In this document: positions 25,466-34,843 of the stretch, in pieces
How positions within the stretch are numbered: the first letter of the stretch is position 1
How the letters are laid out: every line of letters begins with the position of its first letter
Origin: an uncultured Acinetobacter sp.
GTDB taxonomy: Bacteria > Cyanobacteriota > Vampirovibrionia > Gastranaerophilales > Gastranaerophilaceae
Direction: 5' to 3'
Assembly: GCA_947306495.1 (NCBI GenBank)
Contig: CAMZGT010000011.1
Span: 1 to 47,349, forward strand
DNA length: 47,349 bases
Notes under the pieces: model-generated
Told to the model about the DNA's origin: nothing
Databases searched by the model: none
Seen by the model: the letters and a program-made list of their open reading frames with translations, nothing else
Translations under genes and position numbers: made by a program

Positions 25466-28400
25466 TTAGAGAGCCATTGCTCTATATTCCAGATTTTGCT
25501 CTCTTAAATCCGTTGGTTTTTTATAGTCAAACGGAATATATATGTCTATAGAACTGTTTGGCAATTCCTCCAAGCCGTATGATTCAATAAACCTTTCATC
25601 AAGTTTAAGCGTGTATTTACCTGGAGCAAGACCTGATATATAGAATTCTCCGTTTTCAGTTACAGTAGAATAATTAACTTCTTCACCATTATCATCAAGA
25701 AGAACTACAATAAAGTCTGTAATTTTTAAATTTCTGTCAAAATCATCAGAGATTTTCAATACACCGGATACAGATCCTACAGTACTTACTAACGGTAATT
25801 CCAACTTAGTAGTTAATCCTTTTTCAATTTTAATCGTTTTTGAAATTACATCGTTTGTAAGCGGAGCAACCGTAATTGGCAAAGAATCCATATCAAGAGA
25901 AATGTCATAAACTCCGGATGGCAGCGATGCAGATGCAACTCTGCCCCATCTGTTCGTATAGAGCATATCACTTGACCAACTTGTTTTAATAGGAATATTT
26001 TTATATGGAATATCAACATTTTTGTCGTATTTACCGTTTTTATTTGTATCAATGTATACAAGTGCTTCAAATATACCCTTATCCGCAAACTCATCACCAA
26101 CAGACTTAAATCCGTGATTGAAGATTTGTAAAGCATCATTAAATACAAAATAAACAGAATGCCTGTTTGTTGTCGGTGTGAACATATTATCAACAAAATA
26201 TCCGCCGTTTTTTGAATATTGATAACCGACATTCATCATTTGTCCGGACTTAGAATGATATCCTACGTTAACATTAAAGTCGCTTCCGCTTTGACCGTAG
26301 TAACGGAAGCCCCACCCCAGCCCTAATGTCAAACGTTTCCACGTTGGGAATGTATATCCGAATCTAAACATATTATAATTATTTTCGTATTTGCCACCTT
26401 TATATTTAGTAAAATCATGTCCTAAATGGAAAACGCCCTTATTATTTGGAATAGGAACATCTATCTGAGCATAAATATCTTTATAACGAGAATAATAATT
26501 TCTATCCTCTGCTGTTTCATGATAATATCTTGTGTTATACAAACTTTGTCTTTGTCCGCCTTGAACTTTTGCCCAACGTCCTATATCTCTTGATACATTA
26601 AAATCATAATTATAGTTTTTATTTTTACCTAAGTCATTTGAACCGCGTTTGTGAAATATGTTGTATCTTACATCTGCTATTTTAGGAACTTTTGTTGATG
26701 CATTAATATTATATTCATCAAAACGAATAGTTCCCCCTCTATAGTGATTATTAATATTAGAATAATACTTATTGTACCCGCCGGAAACACTTGTTGAATT
26801 GAAGCTTAACGAACCTTGAGCACGTCCTCCTGTTTTATCATTATTTGAAGTAGAATCAGAACTTGCTATGTAGAAATCAGGCGAACTGTGATACGCCTCT
26901 AATCTTGAAAATGCCGATTTAGGATTTAATATCCACCATTTATATTTGCCCAAATCTTTAGTGTACTCAGCCGTACCTTTAGCCATATATCCGGGCTTTG
27001 TTGTATGTTCTCTTATATCATGTGCAATACTTGCACCTGCAGTAACTCTGGCTTTGAGATTATGATCCTTTTCATTTACATATTCTAAGCTGTTTAATGT
27101 CGTGGCACCTTCTTGGTAATTCACATATTTTTGTGTACCGCTGACCAACAATGAATCGTTCGTAGGTACTTTGTATATTAAACTTGAAGAAGTTTTTTCA
27201 TATATCTTATCACCGGTAAGCTTTGATTCAAAAGTTATATTATCTTTCAAACCTTTTTGATAATAACCGCCGGCTGTAACCTTCTTATTATTACCGCGAT
27301 AAATATTTCTACCTTCTCTGAATAATCTGTTTTGATAACCCCAAACACCCGCATATGCAGAGTATCTATCTTCTTTTGCAAACGGTCTGTCACCATATAT
27401 TTGATATTTCTCTTCTTTTACAGTTTCTATAGTTCCGTCTTCGTTTATTTCTTCTACCTTTACTGTTTTAACTTTTTGAGGGAATGGCATATTTTCAAGC
27501 GACCAGTAACCTGAATATGTATCCAAAACTACCGGTTCTTCACCGTTCACTGAAACTTGAACAGTGCTTGTCGGTTTAACATATCCGCATAATTTTTGCG
27601 GGGGTTCTTTGTCGTATTCATAGTTGAATATTTGTGCACCAAAAATATTGGTACCTATTTCCGCATCAACATCACGACGGCCTTTAACCCTCCCCAATTC
27701 ATACCAATAATCTTTGTCGTTCTTTTTTAAATGAAAATTATTCATATAAGAAGCAGAGGCTCCACCAAAGAAAAATGCATCTTGTCTGTAATGGAACAAA
27801 TTTGCTTCAGCTCGATATTTACCGCCAAATGCGTTACCCAAAGCACTTATAGAAGTATTTCCTGACACAGTGTCATTAATATCTTTATAACCATTCCATT
27901 TTGTAGACATATTATCATTTACAATATTACTGTTAAGTCCGATTCTGTTTAAAGAAATTATTCCGTTTTTCTTCGGCAAAACAACATTAGGGTGAGCTTT
28001 TGGCCCTTTATCCTCATTCCATTCATTTGTTGAATTATGTAATATGTTTAAATCTCTGGAAACATCTGCGCTCAATGTTAGTGATAGATAATCTGATTCC
28101 AGTTTTATTCCAAAAATCTTTTCTGCAGTTGATGTGCTTATAAAAGCCTCATTAAATACATTTTCCATCAAGCCTTGACGGAGGAATATCGGATTTTTCT
28201 GAATAACCGCTCCGTCTAACACAACGTCATTTGCAGAAATAGAACCTGATTTGCCATCTGCTGAAATGAAGGTTATATGCTTATCAACACGGTTTGCTTC
28301 ATACTTTATTTCAAACATATCAGCAAGCTGCTTAAACGGCACATATATTTGTTGGTTGTTACCAACCATAATTTCTACGTCTTCATAGATTTTATCATTT

Positions 28401-28507
28401 ATAGTTATATAAGAGATTGTTGAATCTTCAGCAAAACACGGCAAAGCCAGACACATTGTGCCTGCCAAAACCGCAATTATTAAGTTTTTTCTCACTCTAT
28501 TCAACAT
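25466..28507 (-). CDS. Usher-like outer-membrane protein of a chaperone-usher pilus
   Basis: 1013 residues. The signal peptide ends near CFAEDS (26). Residues about 30-85 (ITINDKIYEDVEIMV, QQIYVPFKQLADMF) resemble a copper-amine-oxidase N-like stalk domain, not the normal usher N-domain. From about 180 a barrel-like region rich in aromatic and Gly residues runs to about 800, interrupted at about 310-365 by a plug-like Ig domain (TSTVQVSVNGEEPVVLDTY). The C-terminus has an SdrD-B-like repeat (VYIDTNKNGKYDKNVDIP) and a carboxypeptidase-regulatory-like domain (GEFYISGLAPGKYTLKLD). It lies last in an operon with a chaperone and pilin-like genes, which supports the usher call. It is longer than FimD and domain-shuffled, probably diverged. 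Confidence 0.75.
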   Translation of the reverse strand: MLNRVRKNLIIAVLAGTMCLALPCFAEDSTISYITINDKIYEDVEIMVGNNQQIYVPFKQLADMFEIKYEANRVDKHITFISADGKSGSISANDVVLDGAVIQKNPIFLRQGLMENVFNEAFISTSTAEKIFGIKLESDYLSLTLSADVSRDLNILHNSTNEWNEDKGPKAHPNVVLPKKNGIISLNRIGLNSNIVNDNMSTKWNGYKDINDTVSGNTSISALGNAFGGKYRAEANLFHYRQDAFFFGGASASYMNNFHLKKNDKDYWYELGRVKGRRDVDAEIGTNIFGAQIFNYEYDKEPPQKLCGYVKPTSTVQVSVNGEEPVVLDTYSGYWSLENMPFPQKVKTVKVEEINEDGTIETVKEEKYQIYGDRPFAKEDRYSAYAGVWGYQNRLFREGRNIYRGNNKKVTAGGYYQKGLKDNITFESKLTGDKIYEKTSSSLIYKVPTNDSLLVSGTQKYVNYQEGATTLNSLEYVNEKDHNLKARVTAGASIAHDIREHTTKPGYMAKGTAEYTKDLGKYKWWILNPKSAFSRLEAYHSSPDFYIASSDSTSNNDKTGGRAQGSLSFNSTSVSGGYNKYYSNINNHYRGGTIRFDEYNINASTKVPKIADVRYNIFHKRGSNDLGKNKNYNYDFNVSRDIGRWAKVQGGQRQSLYNTRYYHETAEDRNYYSRYKDIYAQIDVPIPNNKGVFHLGHDFTKYKGGKYENNYNMFRFGYTFPTWKRLTLGLGWGFRYYGQSGSDFNVNVGYHSKSGQMMNVGYQYSKNGGYFVDNMFTPTTNRHSVYFVFNDALQIFNHGFKSVGDEFADKGIFEALVYIDTNKNGKYDKNVDIPYKNIPIKTSWSSDMLYTNRWGRVASASLPSGVYDISLDMDSLPITVAPLTNDVISKTIKIEKGLTTKLELPLVSTVGSVSGVLKISDDFDRNLKITDFIVVLLDDNGEEVNYSTVTENGEFYISGLAPGKYTLKLDERFIESYGLEELPNSSIDIYIPFDYKKPTDLREQNLEYRAMAL

Positions 28508-28544
28508 ACATCTTTCCTTCTGGAAAGTTCTCTCTTTTTTTTAT

Positions 28545-28590
28545 TTTTAGGCTTCATTGCCCATTTGATTTTTGGCTTCCATCGCCAATG
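28545..28590. repeat. Tandem 24-bp degenerate repeat
   Basis: Two copies in the gap between the usher and the second pilin-like gene, beginning at 28550 (GGCTTCATTGCCCAT) and 28574 (GGCTTCCATCGCCAAT), each preceded by a T-rich stretch. No function is seen; a slippage duplication is likely. Confidence 0.4.
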
Positions 28591-28614
28591 TTCTATTTAA
28601 CTTTTTAATTTATT

Positions 28615-29238
28615 TTATTTACTATACGCAGTAAACACTATCGTTGCTTGATAGCTGCCTGCAGCATCGTGACCTATAGTATATGTTCCTGCAAGCGGAG
28701 TTCCGTTTATTGTTTGTGTTAGAACCCCTGATGTTCCACCATTCACTCTTACTTGCCAACAATTATCATATGTTGCATGGTTAGGAACATATTCAACAGT
28801 CATTGGATTATCAATTTCCATGCTAATTGGATAAACAATTACATTCCTGTTTAATCCGCTTCCGTTTTTAGCATTGTCAATATCATCAAGAGTTGGTTCT
28901 GCTGAAACATTTACAAAAACTATACCTGTTTGATCATTGATTTTTGTAAATGCAGATGTCGAACCGCCAGTTGTAGGTGTTGTTGCTGTTAGAATATAAT
29001 CATATCCACTGTCATCATCATTCGTTTGAAGTTGAAAAGACGCACCCAACCCTGAATGAATTCCTGTTTCTACAGCAATATTTCCGGCATTGTTTTCTGT
29101 AAGTTTTTCAATAGCTACAGCCGGTTCGGCAATGGTTAATAACCGTTGCCGAACTTGCGCATAGCCAAATGCTTTTACAGTACTTGTTAGTACTGCCGTA
29201 ATTAATATTAATGATGTTAATAAATTACGTTTGTTCAA
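28615..29238 (-). CDS. Pilin-like exported subunit B
   Basis: 207 residues starting at TTG (29238) with AAGG nine bases upstream. Signal peptide NLLTSLILITAVLTSTVKAFG. The mature part is a beta-rich Thr/Gly/Asn domain. The ending AAGSYQATIVFTAYSK repeats the Gly-x-Tyr-x-Ala alternating strand seen at the C-termini of the proteins at 29250 and 31966, as expected for spore-coat-U/Csu-type pilins. It lies 11 bases after the other pilin-like gene and before the usher. Whether it is a major or minor subunit is not known. Confidence 0.65.
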   Translation of the reverse strand: MNKRNLLTSLILITAVLTSTVKAFGYAQVRQRLLTIAEPAVAIEKLTENNAGNIAVETGIHSGLGASFQLQTNDDDSGYDYILTATTPTTGGSTSAFTKINDQTGIVFVNVSAEPTLDDIDNAKNGSGLNRNVIVYPISMEIDNPMTVEYVPNHATYDNCWQVRVNGGTSGVLTQTINGTPLAGTYTIGHDAAGSYQATIVFTAYSK

Positions 29239-29249
29239 TTTTATCTGCC

Positions 29250-29924
29250 TTATAATGTTGTATTTGTCATATACAATTGAGCTTTATATGTACCAGCTGT
29301 ATCATGCAAAGAGAATGCACCTGCTGCACCGCCAACTGAATATTGGAATGTGCCGGTACCGTTCTTCATAGTATAAATAACTTGTCCCTTTGTTGCAGTA
29401 GAATCCCAAGCTGCAGTTATACCTGAATTTTCTTGGTAAATATCATGTGTTGGAGCTGTAACAGTTACCTTAAACCAAATTGTATCTTCTGTTGCACTTG
29501 CTGCAGGAGTTGCTCCTTTTGCAGCTTCTACTGTTGCTGCAGTTGCTCTTGTACCTGCACCGTCTTTTGTGAATATCAAATACAAATCATCAGCAGTTCC
29601 TGCCTGTGAAAACAGAGTCGAATATACACCTGTTACACTCGTTTTTCCTTGAAGATAAATATTTCTTGTTGTTGCATTTGAAATTACTTGGAAACGTGCA
29701 ATTCCGGGAGATTCAATTGAAAGAGCTGAATAATCTTCGTCAATTGCTGTTGTTAAGTTTACTGTCGGTGTTGTTGTAGTAATTTTCAAGTAATCGTCTA
29801 CACCTAATGTGTACTGAACTGTTGCATTTAGAGATGCATCAGTAACTGTTGCCATTGCACCTGTCATACAGAGAGAAAGTGCAAGCGTTGTAAACAAACC
29901 TTTTGTGAATGTTGATTTTCTCAT
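29250..29924 (-). CDS. Pilin-like exported subunit A
   Basis: 224 residues. Signal peptide FTKGLFTTLALSLCMTGAMA. The mature protein is Thr/Ala rich, without cysteine, and ends GTYKAQLYMTNTTL, the shared pilin-like C-terminal strand. It aligns loosely with the divergent 31966 protein: a YLKIT stretch, then FQVISNATTRNIYLQGKT against FKVITNSVDTKTLFLQANI. The strong ribosome site AAGGAAGG and low-complexity composition fit an abundant major subunit. The gene follows the chaperone gene by 22 bases. Confidence 0.7.
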   Translation of the reverse strand: MRKSTFTKGLFTTLALSLCMTGAMATVTDASLNATVQYTLGVDDYLKITTTTPTVNLTTAIDEDYSALSIESPGIARFQVISNATTRNIYLQGKTSVTGVYSTLFSQAGTADDLYLIFTKDGAGTRATAATVEAAKGATPAASATEDTIWFKVTVTAPTHDIYQENSGITAAWDSTATKGQVIYTMKNGTGTFQYSVGGAAGAFSLHDTAGTYKAQLYMTNTTL

Positions 29925-29946
29925 GTGGGGTACCTTCCTTTCTTAC

Positions 29947-30774
29947 TTAAATTTTTTCACTCTTGATTTGTATTGTTGCGTCTTTTTTTATTGTCTTTTT
30001 ATTATTGTTTTCATCGAAGTATGTAAACATATATCTCAATGTATATTCACCTGCTTCTTTGATATTTTCGGTTTCGATTTTTTGTTTTGCGACATAAGTC
30101 TTTCCTGCACCAACTACATTGCCTTCTATCGGATACTCATGCAGAAGTTTCTTACCGCTTACAATTTGGACTTTTCCGGCATATCTTATTTTGCTGTTAC
30201 CTTTTGATAAAATTTTAACTTCAGTGTACTGCCCATCTTTAGCTGAAACAACGTTAAAGCTTTCTATTTCAGCAGTTTTCTTAAAATTACCCTTGTCAAC
30301 GTAGACAGGAACACCTATTCTTGTCTTTAACACTAACTGTGCACTTATACCATAAGCATTTGGTATATTAGTTTCTTTCGGTTGAACATCTTCCAAAAAT
30401 AATATTGCTCTGGACTCACCATCAGGTAGATTTTTAATATCAACAATATTTACACGAACTTTTTGTGTTTTTCCCGGAGGAACTGTAAACTCTGAAGGCA
30501 CAAATCTTATCTTCTTGGATATATCATGCGGATTATCAGGATTATTGTCGGCCATATTCATTGTCGCATTATCGTTTATAGTAAAATATCCTGCATACGC
30601 TTTATAACGCGTCGGCTGATCACTGCGCCCACGTACTTCTAATGCTGTAGACACGTAATTATTTCTTATTTTATTAGCATTTATTTCCAATCTTGTAGGA
30701 GATACCGTAATAGTAGCAAATGCAGGTATACTTAAGCCGAATGCGATTAATAATCCTAATATTTTCTTTCTCAT
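29947..30774 (-). CDS. Periplasmic pilus chaperone (PapD-like)
   Basis: 275 residues with signal peptide (LGLLIAFGLSIPAFA). The first Ig-like domain opens ITVSPTRLEINANK and includes the PapD-type core IRFVPSEFTVPPGKTQKVRV and ESRAILFLEDV. The second domain ends in a Lys-rich tail. In the family this protein completes pilin subunits by donating a strand and delivers them to the usher. It begins at the stop of the upstream gene (shared base at 30774), so translation is coupled. The context with an usher and pilins supports the role. Confidence 0.82.
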   Translation of the reverse strand: MRKKILGLLIAFGLSIPAFATITVSPTRLEINANKIRNNYVSTALEVRGRSDQPTRYKAYAGYFTINDNATMNMADNNPDNPHDISKKIRFVPSEFTVPPGKTQKVRVNIVDIKNLPDGESRAILFLEDVQPKETNIPNAYGISAQLVLKTRIGVPVYVDKGNFKKTAEIESFNVVSAKDGQYTEVKILSKGNSKIRYAGKVQIVSGKKLLHEYPIEGNVVGAGKTYVAKQKIETENIKEAGEYTLRYMFTYFDENNNKKTIKKDATIQIKSEKI

Positions 30775-31643
30775 TACTTTTCCCCTTCTCTTAAAATATA
30801 TTTAATATTATTTGTATAATTGCCTGCATGAATAACTGTTCCATCTTTACTTTCAGCAGAAAACTCAACAGACACACTCTCATTTACTGCAGGAGCCTTT
30901 CCCCTTGCAAGTATGATTTCACCTTTGTTTTTTGTTATCAAAGCTCTCTCTTGAAGCCTGTTTGTCACTTTCCCTGTAGCAGAAACTGTCCTTACATAAT
31001 AATTTGCATTAGTATCACCAAAATCACTGGGATCAATAGATAAAATCCAATCTGTGTTTGAAGTTATATAAACCATTGTTGCAGACTCGGTTGGGACTTT
31101 TTTCCTTGGTGTAAATGCATCTTTTCCGCTTACTGTTATCCTTGGTTCTTCAGAATACAAATTAAGTTCTTGATGCACCGGAACAATAAATTGCATATTG
31201 AAAACTGTTGTAGAAACAATTTGCCTTGTATCAATATCCGTCGCCTGAACTTCAAGATTAATTGAATATATTCCCGCCGGGACTATACCGTAATCCTTAA
31301 TTTTCGCTGTCATACTTCTCGGAACACCAAGGGTTTCATCAAAAAATACATTTGAGTATTCATTATAATTAAACCAAATATCCTGTTTGGTGTTATTTAT
31401 ATAAAAATACCTCAAAGGAATTTGAACACTCCTGTCATAATTTGAAACACAATCCTCCAGCGGTCTGATTGCAATGTAATAACTTGCACCGTCATCACTG
31501 TTTATACGTATAGAACGCTCTATGTTATTTGTTGTAACAATAGTATCACCCTGATAATCCAAAATTACCATAGAAGCATCCACACGGTTTAAACTAAACG
31601 TGCAAATAAAAAACATTAGCGCTATGAGTAAATACTTTTTCAT
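30774..31643 (-). CDS. Exported subunit-like protein, first gene of the pilus operon
   Basis: 289 residues. Signal peptide KKYLLIALMFFICTFSLNRVDA. A beta-rich protein of perhaps two domains: residues 25-160 end in GIVPAGIYSINLEVQAT, like pilin-domain strands, and the later half has TSNTDWILSIDPSDFG. It could be a tip adhesin or an adaptor; the family is not recognised. It overlaps the chaperone gene by one base and has its own promoter (31676-31703) and operator-like palindrome. Confidence 0.6.
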   Translation of the reverse strand: MKKYLLIALMFFICTFSLNRVDASMVILDYQGDTIVTTNNIERSIRINSDDGASYYIAIRPLEDCVSNYDRSVQIPLRYFYINNTKQDIWFNYNEYSNVFFDETLGVPRSMTAKIKDYGIVPAGIYSINLEVQATDIDTRQIVSTTVFNMQFIVPVHQELNLYSEEPRITVSGKDAFTPRKKVPTESATMVYITSNTDWILSIDPSDFGDTNANYYVRTVSATGKVTNRLQERALITKNKGEIILARGKAPAVNESVSVEFSAESKDGTVIHAGNYTNNIKYILREGEK

Positions 31644-31965
31644 GAAAATTCTTTCTATTGGGATATCCTATCCCGATTGTAACGATTTGTAACAAAATTT
31701 CAATCCTGATTTGAATAAATATCCTCTGTTTAATGTAGTTGGATTTTAAAATTTACACCATTTGGATGAAATTTTATTTTGACTTTTGAGCAAATATTAT
31801 CCTTTCATATGCATGTATAACGGCATTTTTCGAAAAAACTTTAGAGTTTTTTTAAAAAAGTTTACAAATATTTACATATTGCTAAAATGCAATAGTCATA
31901 TATACTATAGACAGGGAGAGAAGGAGATTAATCTGATATCAGGTTAGTTTTGGATAAGGGGAGAG
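31644..31965. promoter_or_regulatory. Divergent control region of the two pilus transcripts
   Basis: 322 bases without a gene. It holds the minus-strand promoter (above) and a plus-strand promoter with TTGCTA (31879-31884), 16 bases, TATACT (31901-31906). Downstream of the plus promoter is the palindrome CTGATATCAG (31933-31942), and GGGGAGAG is the ribosome site before 31966. Both palindromes share a central GATATC. The rest is AT-rich. Confidence 0.55.
31660..31703 (-). promoter_or_regulatory. Pilus operon promoter with start-site palindrome
   Basis: On the minus strand TTGAAA (31703-31698), 16 bases, TACAAT (31681-31676). Directly after it, across the expected transcription start, stands a perfect inverted repeat GGGATATCCTATCCC (31660-31674), in operator position. 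A TTGTAAC-type pair of short repeats also lies near the -10. Confidence 0.6.
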
Positions 31966-32568
31966 ATGATGAATCTTTTAAAAAGAGCTCTTTTGCTTTT
32001 TTGTACAATTATATTTTGGGGAAATATTTGCAATGCAGAACAGGCAAGTGTTGATTTTTTGTTAGAAATTCCTGCATATACAAAAATCACGCCGGTTACA
32101 AGTCCGGTTCTTATTGCAAATATAACTGACAGAACCGGAAACCTTCAAGCACCTTTGAGCAGCAAATTTAAAGTTATAACAAATTCTGTAGACACTAAAA
32201 CCCTCTTCCTCCAAGCAAATATAATTACTGAAGCAGGTAATGAAAATGCCATTTATCAGCAGGGTGGAAGAGTGTATATAGCATTTGGCAGTCTGACTAA
32301 AATCCCTAAATCATCATCTCTTGCAAATTGTAAATATAGTGCTGACCCGAAAAGCAGCCCGGGAATTGTTGCCTATCCCATAACCTCTATTGTGGGAGCA
32401 GAGCACAAATATATCCCAGCTAAAGAAAAATACGAAGTTTATGCAAAGACAGGAGTTTCTTACATTGCTGTAAATATTGGTACAAATGTAAATAGAACTT
32501 CTTTCTCCAGAAATGACCCGCGAGGATTTTACCAAGCAATTCTTTCCTTAACAGAAGCGGATATATAA
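31966..32568 (+). CDS. Third pilin-like exported protein, divergent from the pilus operon
   Basis: 200 residues, beginning ATGATG after GGGGAGAG. Signal peptide LLKRALLLFCTIIFWGNICNA. The mature part has YTKITPVTSPVLIANITDR and FKVITNSVDTKTLFLQANI, which match the layout of subunit A at 29250, and it ends RGFYQAILSLTEADI with the same C-terminal strand. It is likely a minor or tip subunit. It is co-directional with Omp85 (28 bases later), which ties outer-membrane assembly to the pilus locus. Confidence 0.65.
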   Translation: MMNLLKRALLLFCTIIFWGNICNAEQASVDFLLEIPAYTKITPVTSPVLIANITDRTGNLQAPLSSKFKVITNSVDTKTLFLQANIITEAGNENAIYQQGGRVYIAFGSLTKIPKSSSLANCKYSADPKSSPGIVAYPITSIVGAEHKYIPAKEKYEVYAKTGVSYIAVNIGTNVNRTSFSRNDPRGFYQAILSLTEADI

Positions 32569-32596
32569 CTTATGCAGGAATACAAATTGCAAACGT

Positions 32597-34843
32597 ATGA
32601 AAAATAATTTGAAAAAGAAAAATTTAACAAAAATAGGACTCTTTAGCATTTTTACGATATTAGCAAGTTTTTCTTGCCGAAATTTTTCATATGCGGAAAT
32701 TTTTGAACCTGTACCTATAGCTTCAAATTCAATATATTTAGATTCATCTAAAGTCCCTCACCCGATATTGGACATTTCATCAATCCCGACACCAAGTGAA
32801 TATAAACACGGAAAACGGAGCGTTCTCCCTGCTCCGCCTCAAACTCTTCCGGAAGTATTTGTTGAAACCAAAACTGCTGAGGAAGAAAAAGAATTTACAC
32901 CATTTGCAGAAATGGATGCATTTGCCCCGCCTTCACAATACGTACCTGAATACTCCTACACAAAAACGTCAACAGAATCAGAAAATATTTATACAGAGGT
33001 TAAAGAAGAAACTCTTTCTCCTAACATCGAAGAATATTACGCATCTGCAACAGAAGATAATACTCCCGAAATCAATTATGAAGGCAAAATTATTTCAGGA
33101 ATTCAATTTAGAGGTTTAAACCTTATAAAAGAAGAGCTTTTAAAAGCTGCAATACAGACTAAAAACGGCTCCGCATTTAACTCCTCAACTCTCCAGAATG
33201 ATTTACAGAGAATTTATGCTCTCGGATATTTTACAGATATTATGAATGTTGAACCGGAGCTTAATGATGATGATACGATTAATTTATGCTTTACAGTAGA
33301 AGAAAACATTGAAGTTAAAGATGTTTCTATAACAGGAAATACGGTCTTTACAACAATTGAACTTATGCAATACGTGAAAAATTTAAAAGGATTGCCCCAA
33401 AACCTTAGTTTAATTAATGAGTCTATTGAAAAAATCAATAATCATTACCATGAAAAAGGATATATTTTGGCCAATGTAAGTTTCGTTGACGATAACGAAA
33501 ACGGAGAACTTATTCTTGGAATAAATGAAGGAAAAATTGATAAGATTGTATTTGAAGGAAATAATAAAACAAAAGATTATATTATAGAAAGAAACATTTT
33601 AACACAACCTGAAACTGTCTATAATGAAGAGATTGTAAAAAAAGATTTAGCAAGAGTTTTTGCCACTCAAATATTTGATGATGTAGAACGAGATATTTCA
33701 CCAAGCACAGAAAAAGAAGGAGAATATACAGTTACCATCAAAGTTAAAGAAGCATCCTCGAACAATGTTTCAATAGGGGCCGGTATTGATAATGCACTTG
33801 GCGTATTTGGGTCTGTCGGTTATAACGAAAAGAACTTTATGGGAAGGGGACAGCGAGTTTCCCTTATGGGCATGGTCGGTTCCGGCGTACTGCTAAGCGA
33901 TGCTTCAATAAAAAACAGGATGAACTACAATTTAGAACTGAATTTCTTTGAACCATATTTTATTAATGCAGACAACTCATTGAGCGCAAAAATATTTTAC
34001 AGAGATTTGGGCAGTTATCAAGTACCTTTAGCAATAGAAAGACGTTTTGGAGTTAACGCTGTCGCTGAACATAAAGTAGCAGGATATGACAACCTTTCAA
34101 CGAATTTAGGAATTGGATACGAACACATTCAATTAAAGGAAGGTGACGAAAGTAAAATTGCTGAATTATATAAAAAGTCAAAAATTCCGTTTTCTAAACG
34201 TGAAAAAGAGCTTACGGGAGGATCTTTCCTAAATATTTCACCGGGAGTAAAATATTCAACCCTTGATAATGATACAATGCCAAGAGAAGGTATTATAGCT
34301 AAAGCATCGTATATAGAAGCTCTTGGATTATCCAATATACACCATACAAACGGCAGACTTGCCGGCGGGGTAACAAAGTATTTTCCTGTTGCGAAAAAAT
34401 CAACTTTCTCGCTCGGTGCCAGAGGCGGTATGAAAGTTCACGGGAAAGATATGCCTGAAGTTATGGCTTTTCGCTTAGGCGGACCGTATTCAATAAGAGG
34501 CTTCAAGATGAACGGTGTTGGTACGGGTGAGTCTTTCTTAATGGGAAGCGCAGAACTTCAAACACCAATCCCTCTGTTCGACAAATTTAAATATGACATA
34601 CTTAAAAATATGAGATTTGCATTCTTTATGGATGCAGGTAAAGTATTTAATCCGACTATTTCCAGTGAACTGTATGACAGACCTCTTAGTGCAATCACAG
34701 CTGGTATTGGATTAAGAGTATACATTCCGGGACTTGGACCAATCTCTGTTGATTATGGCATACCTATTACTAACCCGGGACATTACGGAAATACAGGCGG
34801 GTACTTTACATTTGGAACAGGAGGTTTATATGACAGCTACTAA
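32597..34843 (+). CDS. Omp85-family outer-membrane assembly protein (BamA/TamA-like)
   Basis: 748 residues. A signal-like N-terminus (GLFSIFTILASFSC) is followed by a Pro/Glu-rich linker to about 155. POTRA domains follow at about 158-385: GIQFRGLNLIKEELL, VKDVSITGNTVFTTIELM and KIDKIVFEGNNKTKDYII. Then a 16-strand-type barrel with the conserved (V/I)RGF motif as SIRGF near residue 632, and a final GLGPISVDYGIPI. Three visible POTRAs and the linker resemble cyanobacterial Omp85. It inserts barrel proteins, possibly including the neighbouring usher. Its end overlaps the Skp gene start by 14 bases. Confidence 0.9.
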   Translation: MKNNLKKKNLTKIGLFSIFTILASFSCRNFSYAEIFEPVPIASNSIYLDSSKVPHPILDISSIPTPSEYKHGKRSVLPAPPQTLPEVFVETKTAEEEKEFTPFAEMDAFAPPSQYVPEYSYTKTSTESENIYTEVKEETLSPNIEEYYASATEDNTPEINYEGKIISGIQFRGLNLIKEELLKAAIQTKNGSAFNSSTLQNDLQRIYALGYFTDIMNVEPELNDDDTINLCFTVEENIEVKDVSITGNTVFTTIELMQYVKNLKGLPQNLSLINESIEKINNHYHEKGYILANVSFVDDNENGELILGINEGKIDKIVFEGNNKTKDYIIERNILTQPETVYNEEIVKKDLARVFATQIFDDVERDISPSTEKEGEYTVTIKVKEASSNNVSIGAGIDNALGVFGSVGYNEKNFMGRGQRVSLMGMVGSGVLLSDASIKNRMNYNLELNFFEPYFINADNSLSAKIFYRDLGSYQVPLAIERRFGVNAVAEHKVAGYDNLSTNLGIGYEHIQLKEGDESKIAELYKKSKIPFSKREKELTGGSFLNISPGVKYSTLDNDTMPREGIIAKASYIEALGLSNIHHTNGRLAGGVTKYFPVAKKSTFSLGARGGMKVHGKDMPEVMAFRLGGPYSIRGFKMNGVGTGESFLMGSAELQTPIPLFDKFKYDILKNMRFAFFMDAGKVFNPTISSELYDRPLSAITAGIGLRVYIPGLGPISVDYGIPITNPGHYGNTGGYFTFGTGGLYDSY

